From assembly GCA_015065785.1 (NCBI GenBank), contig SVPR01000002.1, positions 1 to 64,000 on the forward strand: DNA of 64,000 nt. Reading direction: 5' to 3'. Under the pieces are notes generated by a model. That model was not told the origin of the DNA and made no database searches. It worked only from the letters and a program-made list of their open reading frames with translations. Below are positions 17,004 to 25,900 of this stretch, piece by piece. This DNA is from Oscillospiraceae bacterium (GTDB taxonomy: Bacteria; Bacillota; Clostridia; Oscillospirales; Acutalibacteraceae). The number at the start of each line of letters is the position of its first letter. The first letter of the stretch is position 1. The position numbers and the translations under genes were made by a program.

Positions 17004-18134
17004 ATGGCTATTAAAAATCAAATTGAACTTGAAAGAATTTCTAAACCCAAATATTTCAGTAAAGATGAATATGTTTGTTATGAGGGTCAATGGGGTAAAG
17101 AAATGTACATTGTTCTCCGTGGCTCAATCGGTGTATTTATAACCGGTGTTTTAGGTAATCTGACAAAGGTTGCTGAGATTGGCGAAGGTCAGTTTTTTGG
17201 TGAAATGGCAATTTTTGATAAAGCACCAAGAAGTGCCAGCTGTATCGCTTTAGAAGATACTGTTTGTATTGCAATAGATAAAAGTAATTTGCAAAAATTT
17301 CTTGAAACCTGTCCTGATATGGCAGAAATTATAATGAGTGGAATGAGTAACAGAATAAGAAAGCTCAACGAAGAATTATATAAACGCTCACAAAACAGTA
17401 AAAAGAAAAAGGCGGTTGCTTTTTCCTTGCCATCACAATTTAATTTTAGTCATAATGTAAAAGAACCTGTGCAAGACCCTAATTATATTCAATTGTTAGA
17501 ACAGCCTTGTCCTGTATGTAATGGAATGGTTACTGCTAAAACAGTAAGAAAAAATATGCTTCAAGTAAGAGAAGCTGAAGAAACGGGCAGAGAAATTTAC
17601 TATAATGCAGACCCGTTATGGCTCCAGGTTACCCGTTGCCCTCATTGTACTTACAGTAACTTAACAAATAAATTCTTTAACATTGACGATAGCGAAGTTG
17701 ACAGATTGAAAATTATGTTGAAAACTCAACACGCTCTTGTAATTAAAAACAATGCAGAGGTTTTAAAAAGCTCTTTTGATAATGTTATTCTTTCTTATCT
17801 TCAGGCAATTCATATTAACGAAACAATAAACCCTGACGATAAAGCTACTATCGGTATGCTCTGGCTCAATCTTCACTTTGCTTGTAAGGATGCAGGGGAT
17901 ATAAAGCTTTCTACACACTGTGCAAGAAATGCAATTAAAAAACTCCGTAGCATTATTGATGATGATTTGATTGTTGATTTAAACGAAAAAGCACAAATTT
18001 CTCTTTATGTTGCAAGTCTTTTAAAGCTTATAGGTCAGAAAGCGTCAGCAGAAGAGTACTGCGATGTAGCAATTGAAAGTGCAAAAGATGCAAGTCTTAA
18101 AGTGAGAGCAGAAAAATTTAAAGCAACACTATGA
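17004..18134 (+). CDS. Cyclic-nucleotide-binding protein with DUF2225 domain
   Basis: 376 residues. N-terminal cNMP-binding domain (about 10-125) with a complete phosphate-binding cassette: FFGEMAIFDKAPRSAS, with E67 and R76 in the positions that bind ribose and cyclic phosphate in CAP. No helix-turn-helix follows; instead there is a DUF2225-like part (about 165-376) with a CPVC...CPHC zinc-ribbon pair and helical TPR-like repeats. So it is probably a cAMP-responsive adaptor, not a DNA-binding Crp. RBS AAGGGG. It lies downstream of the cyclase and LRR genes and is closed by a terminator. The pairing of cyclase and receptor in one locus is the main functional clue. Confidence 0.88.
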   Translation: MAIKNQIELERISKPKYFSKDEYVCYEGQWGKEMYIVLRGSIGVFITGVLGNLTKVAEIGEGQFFGEMAIFDKAPRSASCIALEDTVCIAIDKSNLQKFLETCPDMAEIIMSGMSNRIRKLNEELYKRSQNSKKKKAVAFSLPSQFNFSHNVKEPVQDPNYIQLLEQPCPVCNGMVTAKTVRKNMLQVREAEETGREIYYNADPLWLQVTRCPHCTYSNLTNKFFNIDDSEVDRLKIMLKTQHALVIKNNAEVLKSSFDNVILSYLQAIHINETINPDDKATIGMLWLNLHFACKDAGDIKLSTHCARNAIKKLRSIIDDDLIVDLNEKAQISLYVASLLKLIGQKASAEEYCDVAIESAKDASLKVRAEKFKATL

Positions 18135-18160
18135 GTTGAATTTAATAAGGTAACTAATAA

Positions 18161-18195
18161 AAAATGGCTATTGCAAAAGCAATAGCCATTTTTTT
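18161..18195. terminator. Bidirectional terminator after the cyclase locus
   Basis: A perfect 14-bp stem (18161-18174 with 18179-18192), 4-nt loop AAAA, A-run on the left and T-run on the right. It ends the cNMP gene and, on the other strand, the 101-residue gene. Confidence 0.9.
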
Positions 18196-18499
18196 ATTCT
18201 GCATCTTTAATTGCTCTTTCAAGCCAGATAACGCCAATATCCATTGCAGCCCAAAGACCTTTTTTCTCAGTCTTTTTTACAATTGCTTGTAATGGGTTTA
18301 CATTAGGGTCAGTATTTAAAAGCTGAACTGTAACCTTGTCAGCAATCTGAACACCGTGTACCTCGTGAGAATCTGCAATAGAGAGCATAAGCACGAAAGG
18401 GTCATTCATATCACCGTAATAAAGTGTATTGCCCTTACGAACAAGAGGTTTTCCTTTAAACTTGAGAAAACTTGTTTCGGTTTTAGCCAAATTAAACAC
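18194..18499 (-). CDS. Conserved small protein of unknown function
   Basis: 101 residues, no membrane segment or known motif; a mixed alpha/beta pattern with FKGKPLVRKGNTLYYGDM and an acidic end. RBS AAGGAG upstream of the ATG at 18499. It lies 25 bases downstream of ireB on the same strand. I do not recognise a characterised family; similar proteins occur next to ireB in Ruminococcaceae as far as I recall. A cytoplasmic role is likely from the lack of a signal peptide. Confidence 0.7.
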   Translation of the reverse strand: MFNLAKTETSFLKFKGKPLVRKGNTLYYGDMNDPFVLMLSIADSHEVHGVQIADKVTVQLLNTDPNVNPLQAIVKKTEKKGLWAAMDIGVIWLERAIKDAE

Positions 18500-18524
18500 T
18501 CCTTAGCTTTTATTAACAAGTGTT

Positions 18525-18770
18525 TTAACTATTAAGATATGTTTTAAGAAGGGCTTGTAAAAGCTCATCTCTGTCAATCTTACGAATTAAACTTCTTGCG
18601 TTGTTGTGTGTTGTAATGTAGGTCGGGTCCTCGGACAAAATGTAACCTACAAGCTGGCTGGTAGGGTTATAACCTTTCTCTACAAGTGCGTTGTAAACTG
18701 AAATAAGAATATCTCTCATTTCCTTTTCATGCTCATCTCTAATGGCAAATTGAATGGTTTTATCTGTCAT
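18525..18770 (-). CDS. ireB: IreB-family regulatory phosphoprotein (UPF0297)
   Basis: 81 residues from the ATG at 18770. The frame is open further upstream, but this ATG has GGGAGGTG 5 nt before it and gives the family N-terminus MTDKTIQF. Signature features are [27 protein letters not shown] and [13 protein letters not shown]. In Enterococcus faecalis IreB is a substrate of the Ser/Thr kinase IreK and modulates cephalosporin resistance; the N-terminal Thr residues here (T2, T5) fit phosphorylation sites. Usually followed by ruvX (yrrK) and a DUF1292 gene, which are not present here. Confidence 0.93.
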   Translation of the reverse strand: MTDKTIQFAIRDEHEKEMRDILISVYNALVEKGYNPTSQLVGYILSEDPTYITTHNNARSLIRKIDRDELLQALLKTYLNS

Positions 18771-18865
18771 AAGAACACCTCCCAGTGAATTTATATTTCC
18801 ATTATAAACTATTATAAACAAAATTACAACAGTAAATTATTAAGAAATATCGACAAAAATATAAA

Positions 18866-21229
18866 TTATTTTTTAAGAGCAACATTTATCTTAGAAAGAT
18901 TTTCTAAAATGCTGTCAATCCAACCCTGAACCTCTTCCATTTCAAGAGTTCTCTCTTTAGATGAGAAGATAAGTCTTATAGCAATACTCTTAACACCGTC
19001 TTTCTCGAATGTGTCAATAACCTTAACGCTTGTGAGCTCTTCTAACTCTAAAGCATTCCAGCATTTTTCAAGCTCTGAGAATTTAGCGCCGTTAGAAATA
19101 TCAAGTGAAAGGTCGTAGTAGGTTGATTGTTGAGTAGATGGCTCAATGAATTCAATGTTGTCGTTTGAAACAGAAATTAAATCATCAACATCAATTTCAA
19201 TACAAACTGCCTTACCTGTTTTATCAAGCTTTGAAGCGACTGACGGGTGAAGTGTGTTAACTACACCAACCTGCACTTCGTCACAAGAAACTGTAGCAGT
19301 ATTCTTTGGGTGTTGCCAAGCGTGAAGCGGAGCAATTTTTTCGTATTTCGGAGCTTTGTGCTTAATTGAAAGGGTGAGAGTATTAACAATGTTGAGTGCT
19401 TTGAAGAATAAATCCTTTTCAGTACCTTTCTTATCAAAGAGAACAACACCTAAAACTCTTCTTTCATTTGCAGTGCCGTCTGCCTTTAAGCCTTTAACAA
19501 CTCTACCAATTTCAAAAATGCCGTAGCTTTCTTTGAAATCCTTGTTGTCAGAAACAGCAGTAAGAAGAGTAGGAAGCATTGAATTACGGATTGTACCGTT
19601 GTCAGAGCTTTCAATGTTAAGAACTTTAACATTGTCTTCAACCTCAATGCCTAATTTCTTATATCTTCTTACATCACCCCAGATGTAAGAGTGAACCTCG
19701 TGAAGATTATAATGCTTAACTAAAATGTCTTTAATCTCGTTGCTTTCAGAACGAACAGCAGAGCTTCTTACAGGCTTTAATGGGCTCTTTGTTGTGATAA
19801 TGCTGAAGTTATCATAACCGTAAATACGGGTGATTTCTTCAATAATATCCGCTTTAATAGTAACATCCTTAGTAGCACGCCATGAAGGAACTTTAATATG
19901 GAAGTTATCGCCATTCATTGTTACCTCAAAGCCGAGACTTTTTAAGGTTGTATTAATTCTTTCGGTTGAAATATCAATACCGGTGTATTTGTCAACATAA
20001 GCCTTGTTAAAGTCAATTTCAATCTCAGGGTATTTCTTTGTGTATTCGTCTGTTAATTGAGAAGCAACACGAGCACCCTCGTCAATTGATTGTAAGAGGT
20101 AAGCAAATCTTTTTGCAGCAGTTACAGTCATTTCAGGGTCGAGCATTTTTTCATATCTTGCAGAAGCATCTGTACGAAGACCGAGTCTTGAAGATGATTT
20201 ACGAACAGAAACACCGTCAAAGTTAGCACATTCAAGAACAACTGAATTTGTATCGCCTACAATTTCAGAATCAAGACCGCCCATAATACCTGCAATAGCA
20301 ACAGGTGTTGTAGCGTTTTTGATTAAGAGTGTGTCGGTTGTAATATCTCTTTCGGTGTTGTCAAGAGTAGTGAATTTGCAATCAGCTTCCGGAGTGCCGA
20401 TTTTAATTTCGTCAATTTTGTTGCCGTCAAATGCGTGAGTAGGCTGACCCATTTCAAGCATAATGTAGTTTGTAAGGTCAGCAAGTAAGTTAATGCCACG
20501 CATACCGCAGTAGTAAAGGCGGATTTGTAATGAAAGGGGACTGGTGTTTTTAGTGATGTTATCCATCTTAACGCAGGAATAACGATATACTAAGTCAGGT
20601 CTTTCAACAGTAACCTTGATTTTTTCATCGCCACTATATGCTAAATCTGAAAGATTAAGCGGTTTTAATTCTCTGCCTGCAAGAGCTGCGAATTCACGGG
20701 CAATACCATAGTGACCCCAAAGGTCAGGACGGTTTGTGAGAGATTTATTATCTACCTCAAAAATAATATCGTCAATAGGGTAAAGCTCTTTTAAATCTGT
20801 ACCGTTAGGAGCATCTACATCAATTTCCATAAGACCGGATTTATCATCAGAAAGACCAAGCTCAAATGCAGAACAGCACATACCCTCTGATTCATAGCCT
20901 GCAACAGTAGCCTTTGTAATGTCACCAGCAGGAACTTTACCACCGGCTTTTACGAAAGCGATTTTCATATTTTCTCTTACATTAGGTGCACCGCAAACGA
21001 CATCATAAACTCTGTCGCCACCGTCAACCTTGAGAAGATGAAGCTTTTTAGAATTCGGGTGATTTTCAATTGAAAGAATTTCACCAACTACCACATTTTT
21101 AATATCTTCACCTTTTACGATGATGTCCTCTACCTCAGCGGTAGCAAGGGTGAAGCTTTCAATAAGCTTTTTAATGTCAAGACCTGAAAGGTCAACATAT
21201 TCTTTAATCCAGTTAATAGATACAAACAT
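18866..21229 (-). CDS. pheT: Phenylalanine-tRNA ligase beta subunit
   Basis: 787 residues, normal length for bacterial PheT. Domains in order: tRNA-binding OB fold (about 40-150; VVVGEILSIENHPNSKKLHLLKVDGG), B3/B4 editing domain (about 210-385, ending near GLRTDASARYEK), B5 DNA-binding-like domain (about 400-475), catalytic-like core (about 480-680) and C-terminal FDX-ACB anticodon-binding domain (about 695-787). Forms the alpha2-beta2 enzyme that charges tRNA-Phe. Its ATG overlaps the pheS stop by one base (TAATG), so the subunits are made in step. Expression is under the pheS T-box. Confidence 0.97.
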   Translation of the reverse strand: MFVSINWIKEYVDLSGLDIKKLIESFTLATAEVEDIIVKGEDIKNVVVGEILSIENHPNSKKLHLLKVDGGDRVYDVVCGAPNVRENMKIAFVKAGGKVPAGDITKATVAGYESEGMCCSAFELGLSDDKSGLMEIDVDAPNGTDLKELYPIDDIIFEVDNKSLTNRPDLWGHYGIAREFAALAGRELKPLNLSDLAYSGDEKIKVTVERPDLVYRYSCVKMDNITKNTSPLSLQIRLYYCGMRGINLLADLTNYIMLEMGQPTHAFDGNKIDEIKIGTPEADCKFTTLDNTERDITTDTLLIKNATTPVAIAGIMGGLDSEIVGDTNSVVLECANFDGVSVRKSSSRLGLRTDASARYEKMLDPEMTVTAAKRFAYLLQSIDEGARVASQLTDEYTKKYPEIEIDFNKAYVDKYTGIDISTERINTTLKSLGFEVTMNGDNFHIKVPSWRATKDVTIKADIIEEITRIYGYDNFSIITTKSPLKPVRSSAVRSESNEIKDILVKHYNLHEVHSYIWGDVRRYKKLGIEVEDNVKVLNIESSDNGTIRNSMLPTLLTAVSDNKDFKESYGIFEIGRVVKGLKADGTANERRVLGVVLFDKKGTEKDLFFKALNIVNTLTLSIKHKAPKYEKIAPLHAWQHPKNTATVSCDEVQVGVVNTLHPSVASKLDKTGKAVCIEIDVDDLISVSNDNIEFIEPSTQQSTYYDLSLDISNGAKFSELEKCWNALELEELTSVKVIDTFEKDGVKSIAIRLIFSSKERTLEMEEVQGWIDSILENLSKINVALKK

Positions 21230-22305
21230 TATTTACCCTCCTTTTCGTCATCAATAAAGGTTTTGTTAGCGAACTGTGAAAGTGCTTTTAAATTACAACT
21301 GTTAAATACGCGAATATCTTTAATACCGTAACGCATCATAGCAAGACGGGTAAGACCAAGACCGAAAGCAAAGCCAGTGTATTCCTCAGGGTCAATTCCA
21401 CCCATAGATAAAACATTAGGGTGAATCATACCGCAAGGGCAAAGCTCAAGCCAGCCTGAGCCCTTACAGGACGGGCAACCGTCACCGCCACAGATAAGGC
21501 ATTGGATATCAAGCTCAAAGCCAGGCTCAACGAATGGGAAGAAGCCGGGTCTTAAACGAACTGTAACATCACGGTTAAATACTTCTGAAAGCATAGTTTT
21601 CATAAAGTAAATAAGGTTTGAAATAGAAATATCCTTATCAACCATAATGCCTTCCATCTGGAAGAATGTATTTTCGTGACAAGCGTCAATTTTTTCGTTT
21701 CTGAAGCATCTGCCGGGGAAAATAACTCTTATAGGTCTGCCAGCCTCTAATTCTTTCTTATATTTAATAAGAATAGCATTCTGCGCTGCAGAGGTGTGAG
21801 TTTTTAAAAGCTGATTTGAGCTTAAATAATAAGTATCCTGCATATCACGGGCAGGGTGATGCTTTGGAATATTGAGAGCTTCAAAGCAATGGTAATCGTC
21901 AACTATTTCGTCATAGTCCTCAATTGAGAAGCCCATTCCTGCGAAAATATCCTCAACCTCTCTCTGAACAAGAGTAATTGGGTGATAAGAGCCTTTTTCT
22001 TCTTCTAAAGGGAATGAAACATCATAATCTTCAGCAGAATTTATAAGTGCTTCCTCTTCAGCCTTTTTGATTTCTTCATTTTTTTCGGCAAGTGTTTTTT
22101 CAATGAATTGTTTAACTTCATTGATAATCTGACCTGCTTCTTTTTTCTGTTCATTAGGAATGTTTCTTAATTCACTCATAAGTGAAGTGATAGGGCCTTT
22201 TTTACCAAGGAACTCAATTCTTAATTGCTCAAGCTCACTTGAAGCCTTGGCTGCGTTCACTTTTTCAGTAAATTGCTGTTTTAAAGCATTTGCATTTTCA
22301 AGCAT
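21229..22305 (-). CDS. pheS: Phenylalanine-tRNA ligase alpha subunit
   Basis: 358 residues. N-terminal coiled-coil that contacts tRNA (1-90), then the class II catalytic domain: HPARDMQDTYY (motif 1 region), FPGRCFRNEKIDACHE (motif 2) and FAFGLGLTRLAMMRYGI (motif 3). A Cys-rich insert CLICGGDGCPSCKGSGW lies before motif 3, seen in many Firmicutes PheS. Start ATG with AAGGAAG 9 nt upstream. First gene of pheST, preceded by a T-box leader. Confidence 0.97.
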   Translation of the reverse strand: MLENANALKQQFTEKVNAAKASSELEQLRIEFLGKKGPITSLMSELRNIPNEQKKEAGQIINEVKQFIEKTLAEKNEEIKKAEEEALINSAEDYDVSFPLEEEKGSYHPITLVQREVEDIFAGMGFSIEDYDEIVDDYHCFEALNIPKHHPARDMQDTYYLSSNQLLKTHTSAAQNAILIKYKKELEAGRPIRVIFPGRCFRNEKIDACHENTFFQMEGIMVDKDISISNLIYFMKTMLSEVFNRDVTVRLRPGFFPFVEPGFELDIQCLICGGDGCPSCKGSGWLELCPCGMIHPNVLSMGGIDPEEYTGFAFGLGLTRLAMMRYGIKDIRVFNSCNLKALSQFANKTFIDDEKEGK

Positions 22306-22353
22306 TGTGATTTCTTCCTTTCAAAATAATGTAGTTATGTGATAGGGTAGGAC

Positions 22354-22587
22354 AAAAAAATAACGCCCCATCCCCAAAGGGACGAAGACATCTCCGCGGT
22401 ACCACCCTTATTTTTGCATCAGAGCAAACACTCTTTTGTAATATAACGGTTACACCCGTTGCAGCCTACTTAGTTTCAACCGCACCGCTCACAAGTGAAC
22501 TTCAAAAGTTGTTTTTGAAAATGCTTTCAGCCTGAGGCACTTCTCTCTGTACAAAAATTCGCTTTCTACTCTCTTGCTCAACGCGTT
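22354..22587 (-). promoter_or_regulatory. T-box riboswitch (Phe) of pheST
   Basis: Minus-strand leader with the diagnostic T-box sequence AAGGGTGGTACCGCGG (complement of 22394-22409) that pairs with the NCCA end of uncharged tRNA. A competing terminator has a CGTCCC/GGGGCG stem (complement of 22379-22384 and 22364-22369) followed by a U-tract (complement of 22354-22360). Upstream lies an extended Stem I region; the TTC that is complement of 22497-22499 is the likely Phe specifier. Uncharged tRNA-Phe should favour antitermination and raise PheST. Confidence 0.92.
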
Positions 22588-22593
22588 TAGAGT

Positions 22594-22622
22594 ATTTTAC
22601 CATATCATTTTTTAAATTGCAA
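22594..22622 (-). promoter_or_regulatory. Promoter of the pheST T-box transcript
   Basis: TTGCAA (complement of 22617-22622), 17-bp spacer, TAAAAT (complement of 22594-22599), directly upstream of the T-box leader. Confidence 0.75.
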
Positions 22623-22638
22623 GAGGTTTTTAGAAATT

Positions 22639-22929
22639 AGAAAGCAGGAAGCAGGAAACAGAAGTTCGCTACGCAAAAATGCTGAGTGCTGAATGCTGAG
22701 TGCTGAGTTAAGGGTCTGCGACGCTATTATAATTAAATAACAAAAAGATAAGTTCTATCATTTAAAGTTTTTTGTAAACTAAAAATGATAGAACTTGTTG
22801 TTTTTATTGATTAATAATTGTAATCAAGTCCGCAGGACTTCCGAAATTCAGCACTCAGCACTCAGCATTCAGCACTTTAAAAGGCGAAGCCTTCCGAAAT
22901 TCTTAATTCTTAATTCTCAATTCTTAATT
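22639..22929. repeat. Nested palindromic element with four heptamer arrays (copy B)
   Basis: Left to right: array AGGAAGC-type (22639-22659); array ATGCTGA/GTGCTGA x4 (22679-22706); mini-hairpin GTC-TGC-GAC (22714-22722); 43-nt core palindrome (22752-22794), identical to copy A; mini-hairpin AAGTCC-GCA-GGACTT (22826-22840); CCGAAA; inverse array TTCAGCA/CTCAGCA x4 (22847-22874); second mini-hairpin AAGGC-GAA-GCCTT (22881-22893); CCGAAA; array TTCTTAA x4 (22900-22927), reaching the stop of the pilin gene. Two modules of hairpin + CCGAAA + array are stacked on the right. Confidence 0.85.
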
Positions 22930-23373
22930 CTATTCCGCGTCCTTATGTAAATCTCCATCTTCACCGCCATCGCAGGTGAGTGTTACGATAGGAATTCCAC
23001 TTGTGTGTGGCTTTACAGTTATAACATAGGTTCCGTAAGACGGGCAACAAGAAAGGTTAGGGTGGATTTCTGTTTCGAGTAAATAAATCTGGTCTTGTGA
23101 AAGTGGCAATTCGTGCTCCTTTACTATAGGAGTTATGCCATCAGTAGAAGTAATAGCATAATTAAAATCTGCATTAAAATTATTCCTTATGCACCAGTTT
23201 TCAGCTTGAGCTACCAAATCTTTTCTTTGTACTCTGCAAATCTTTATGTTTGCGCCTCTTGTAACTGAGCCGTAAGCAGGAATTGCAATTGCAGTAAGAA
23301 CCCCCATAACTAAAACAACAATTAACAATTCAACTAATGTAAAACCCTTTTTAGTATTCAAAAACTTCAACAT
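22930..23373 (-). CDS. Type IV pilin-like prepilin
   Basis: 147 residues from the ATG at 23373 (MLKFLNTKKG), which has GGGAGG 7 nt upstream; a TTG two codons earlier lacks spacing for a Shine-Dalgarno. A class III signal peptide is clear: KKG|FTLVELLIVVLVMGVLTAIAIPAY, with Gly -1, Phe +1 and Glu +5, so it is a prepilin-peptidase substrate. The C-terminal part has four Cys in the last 60 residues (SCCPSYG, TLTCDGG) that could form disulfides. No prepilin peptidase, assembly ATPase or platform gene lies in the window, so it is isolated; it may be a minor pilin, pseudopilin or competence pilin. Confidence 0.85.
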   Translation of the reverse strand: MLKFLNTKKGFTLVELLIVVLVMGVLTAIAIPAYGSVTRGANIKICRVQRKDLVAQAENWCIRNNFNADFNYAITSTDGITPIVKEHELPLSQDQIYLLETEIHPNLSCCPSYGTYVITVKPHTSGIPIVTLTCDGGEDGDLHKDAE

Positions 23374-23457
23374 ATCCAAGCCTCCCTACCAAGATGTTTC
23401 AAAGAAACGGGAATATCAAGGAACTCAAACGAAACTTTTCCGTAACCCCTCTATAAC

Positions 23458-23486
23458 ATAATAGCAGAAAAAATATTGTTTGTAAA
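23458..23486 (-). promoter_or_regulatory. Promoter of the pilin gene
   Basis: TTTACA (complement of 23481-23486), 17-bp spacer, TATTAT (complement of 23458-23463), about 85 bases upstream of the pilin start. Confidence 0.65.
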
Positions 23487-23580
23487 CGGAAAATTAACAG
23501 AATATGGAATTTTTGTGTTTTTGTACAAATTGATGGTCAACGAATTGTTGTAAATTCACATATTGTGTTTTGAAAATGTT

Positions 23581-23614
23581 AAAGGCAAGCTTCTCAATGA
23601 AGCCTGCCTTTTTA
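23581..23614 (-). terminator. Terminator of the beta-helix gene
   Basis: 13-bp stem with one mismatch (23581-23593 with 23599-23611), 5-nt loop, A/T flanks on both sides; it directly follows the stop codon of the beta-helix gene. Confidence 0.8.
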
Positions 23615-23615
23615 A

Positions 23616-25754
23616 TTATTCAAATAATGTGTAAGTGCCTGCTTCAAAATCCCAATACTCAAAACCGGCGTCTAAAGCAGGGGAATTTGTAGCAATTGTG
23701 AAATCTCTGTTTTCTACATCTTTAAACAATGGGTCTGCAAAAACTGCATTGTTGTAATAACCTCTTTTTTCCATTTTGCTGACTGAAAATCTGTCAACCA
23801 GCGACATAGAATGACCTGAGAAAACCTTTTCTTTGTTAGAGTAATCCCAATAAATATTACTGTTATCAGTAAACCAATCTTCATCTACTGCTGTTTTGTA
23901 AATAAGAGTGTCATCAGCAACTAAAATATTATTGTAAAGGAAAAGTGAGTTGTGCTCCTCGTGTCTTGTAATGAGCATTTGTCCGTCATCACTTAAAGCT
24001 AAAATGTTGTTCTGAATTAAATTATCTTTGCCGTAGTGCTGATGGAAAGCATTTGAAGAGCAGTCATAAACCAGATTGTTTTTAACTGTAATGTAGCTTG
24101 AGCCTTCGTCAAGGTAAATACCCCAACCGCCATAACCTGTGCTACCGTTATAACAACCAACATTGTAAATGATATTTCCGCTTAAAACTGTGTCGGGCTG
24201 AATACCTAATGTGTAAATACCGCCCATATCTGAAAGCCAACCGTTACCAATGTTATAAATTAAGTTGTTCTGAACCTTAATGTTATTGGTAGGGTGCTCG
24301 GTGTAGCCCCAGTTCCAGCCGACAGAAACTGCAGTGTACCAGCCATCGTGAATTTCATTGTGAGTAATGTTACAGTCAGAAGCGTGAATGAGAAGTACAC
24401 CAATAGCGTTGTTGTAAATTCTGCCGTAATATCTTATATGGCAGTCTGTAACTGTAATGCCACTTGTCTCGGCAGGAATTGCAAACGGGCCATTTATGTA
24501 AACGGCATTTGCACCAATTTCGTCAAACAAACAGCTTTTTACTGTTGAGTCGGTTGAGCCTGTGTCATATTTAATTGCTGTATCAGAGATATTTTTAAAT
24601 TCACAGTTTATAAAGTCAACACGCGAAGCATTCATTATGTGAAGTGCGGCAGGTGTTTCGTACGCTGCCTGTGGGTGAGTTGCGTCGTATTTGATGTTCC
24701 GGTGAAGCGGACTTTCTTTATCAGTGTTAGCGCCCCATGCACCTGAAACAAAATCCCAGTCAGTATTTATAAATTTAATACCGCTGAATGTGATGTCCGA
24801 AACACCGTTAACTGAAATTAATTTTTCGGTAATTGGGGCAGAAAGTGTAAGACTTTCCGGTGTTTCATTTGCAAACGGAATGTAATAAAGCTTGCCTTCG
24901 CTACGGTCAAGGTACCATTCACCAGCCTTGCTTACAGCCTCACGAACATTTTCATAAACATAGTTGTCGCCAATTTCAATATTCATAGCGGCAGGCTTTG
25001 TAAGCTCAATTCTGCCGTTACCTGTATTTACAGAGTGAAGTGGGAGAATATCATCACACCACTTGTGCATAATGCGCACATTTACATCTTTGAGATTTTT
25101 AAAATTCTTAATTTCATTTGTGTTAGCATAGAAAGCTGTATGGAGCTTGAAGTAATCACTGGTTGGGTCAAATGCATCAGTGTCTGAAGAATTTGCAACA
25201 GTAAAAGAGCCTGCTTTTGGCCATTTGCTGATAGGAAGTCTTTTGTCACCTTTAAAAAGTGAACGGAAATAAAGCGTGTCAGTGTCAACATCTGTTATAT
25301 AAGCAGTGTTGCCGTTGATTTTTCCGACAGTCCAGTCAGTAAGCTCAATTGAGCCTGAAAATTTAACATCTTCATTCGGGTAGGAACGATAAATTACATT
25401 GTCGCAGTCGTCAGCGTCAAAGGTAAGCTCTTTATCTAAAATATAAGTACCCTCACGGAACCAGACTGTAATTGTTCCGCAGTCTGCATTTTTTAGTGAT
25501 TTTATTTTTTCTTTTGCAGCTTTTGGTGTTTTGAGTGGGGCAGAAAGTGTACCGCTGTTTCTGTCGTCACCATCAGGAGAAACAACTAAATCATATTCAT
25601 TCATATAGAAATCACCTTCGTCAAAGGCAACCTGGGTATGTTTGGTGTCCTTAAAATAATCATCGGGTACAGGTCCTGTATTTAATGAGCCGAGAAGCAT
25701 AATAAGAGCACTTAAAACCGAAAATAATTTTTGAATTATGTAAGTAATCGTCAT
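23616..25754 (-). CDS. Secreted right-handed beta-helix protein
   Basis: 712 residues. N-terminal signal peptide (about 1-30, LFSVLSALIMLLGSL). Residues about 55-110 carry the DUF1565/pectate-lyase-like start VVSPDGDDRNSGTLSAPLKTPKAA. A middle beta-sandwich-like region follows (about 110-330), then parallel beta-helix coils (about 360-650) with repeated N-asparagine ladder motifs such as NNLIYNIGNGW, SGNIIYNVG and KNNLVYDCSSNAFHQHYGKDN. Proteins of this build are polysaccharide lyases, glycoside hydrolases (GH110-like) or epimerases acting on host or plant glycans. The catalytic residues cannot be fixed by eye. RBS GAGGT. Confidence 0.82.
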   Translation of the reverse strand: MTITYIIQKLFSVLSALIMLLGSLNTGPVPDDYFKDTKHTQVAFDEGDFYMNEYDLVVSPDGDDRNSGTLSAPLKTPKAAKEKIKSLKNADCGTITVWFREGTYILDKELTFDADDCDNVIYRSYPNEDVKFSGSIELTDWTVGKINGNTAYITDVDTDTLYFRSLFKGDKRLPISKWPKAGSFTVANSSDTDAFDPTSDYFKLHTAFYANTNEIKNFKNLKDVNVRIMHKWCDDILPLHSVNTGNGRIELTKPAAMNIEIGDNYVYENVREAVSKAGEWYLDRSEGKLYYIPFANETPESLTLSAPITEKLISVNGVSDITFSGIKFINTDWDFVSGAWGANTDKESPLHRNIKYDATHPQAAYETPAALHIMNASRVDFINCEFKNISDTAIKYDTGSTDSTVKSCLFDEIGANAVYINGPFAIPAETSGITVTDCHIRYYGRIYNNAIGVLLIHASDCNITHNEIHDGWYTAVSVGWNWGYTEHPTNNIKVQNNLIYNIGNGWLSDMGGIYTLGIQPDTVLSGNIIYNVGCYNGSTGYGGWGIYLDEGSSYITVKNNLVYDCSSNAFHQHYGKDNLIQNNILALSDDGQMLITRHEEHNSLFLYNNILVADDTLIYKTAVDEDWFTDNSNIYWDYSNKEKVFSGHSMSLVDRFSVSKMEKRGYYNNAVFADPLFKDVENRDFTIATNSPALDAGFEYWDFEAGTYTLFE

Positions 25755-25793
25755 AGAAGATACCTCTGTAAATTTTTCTTGTTATGTAAAATA

Positions 25794-25822
25794 ATTCTAA
25801 TATATAAGAAATAAAAAAGCAA
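25794..25822 (-). promoter_or_regulatory. Promoter of the beta-helix gene
   Basis: TTGCTT (complement of 25817-25822), 17-bp spacer, TAGAAT (complement of 25794-25799), 40 bases before the start. Confidence 0.6.
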
Positions 25823-25841
25823 CATAAATCATAAAAATATC

Positions 25842-25869
25842 TTTACATTATTGAAAAATGTGGTAAAAT
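25842..25869 (+). promoter_or_regulatory. Promoter of the IolE-like gene
   Basis: TTTACA (25842-25847), 16-bp spacer, TAAAAT (25864-25869). Transcription from here begins near 25876, which excludes the in-frame ATG at 25874 as start and supports 25901. Confidence 0.65.
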
Positions 25870-25900
25870 AAATATGATATTTCATAAGGAGTTGCTTGCT

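Noticed and set aside
17004-18134. Crp/Fnr-type DNA-binding regulator
   Set aside because: The cNMP domain is followed by a zinc-ribbon/TPR-like DUF2225 part and not by a helix-turn-helix.
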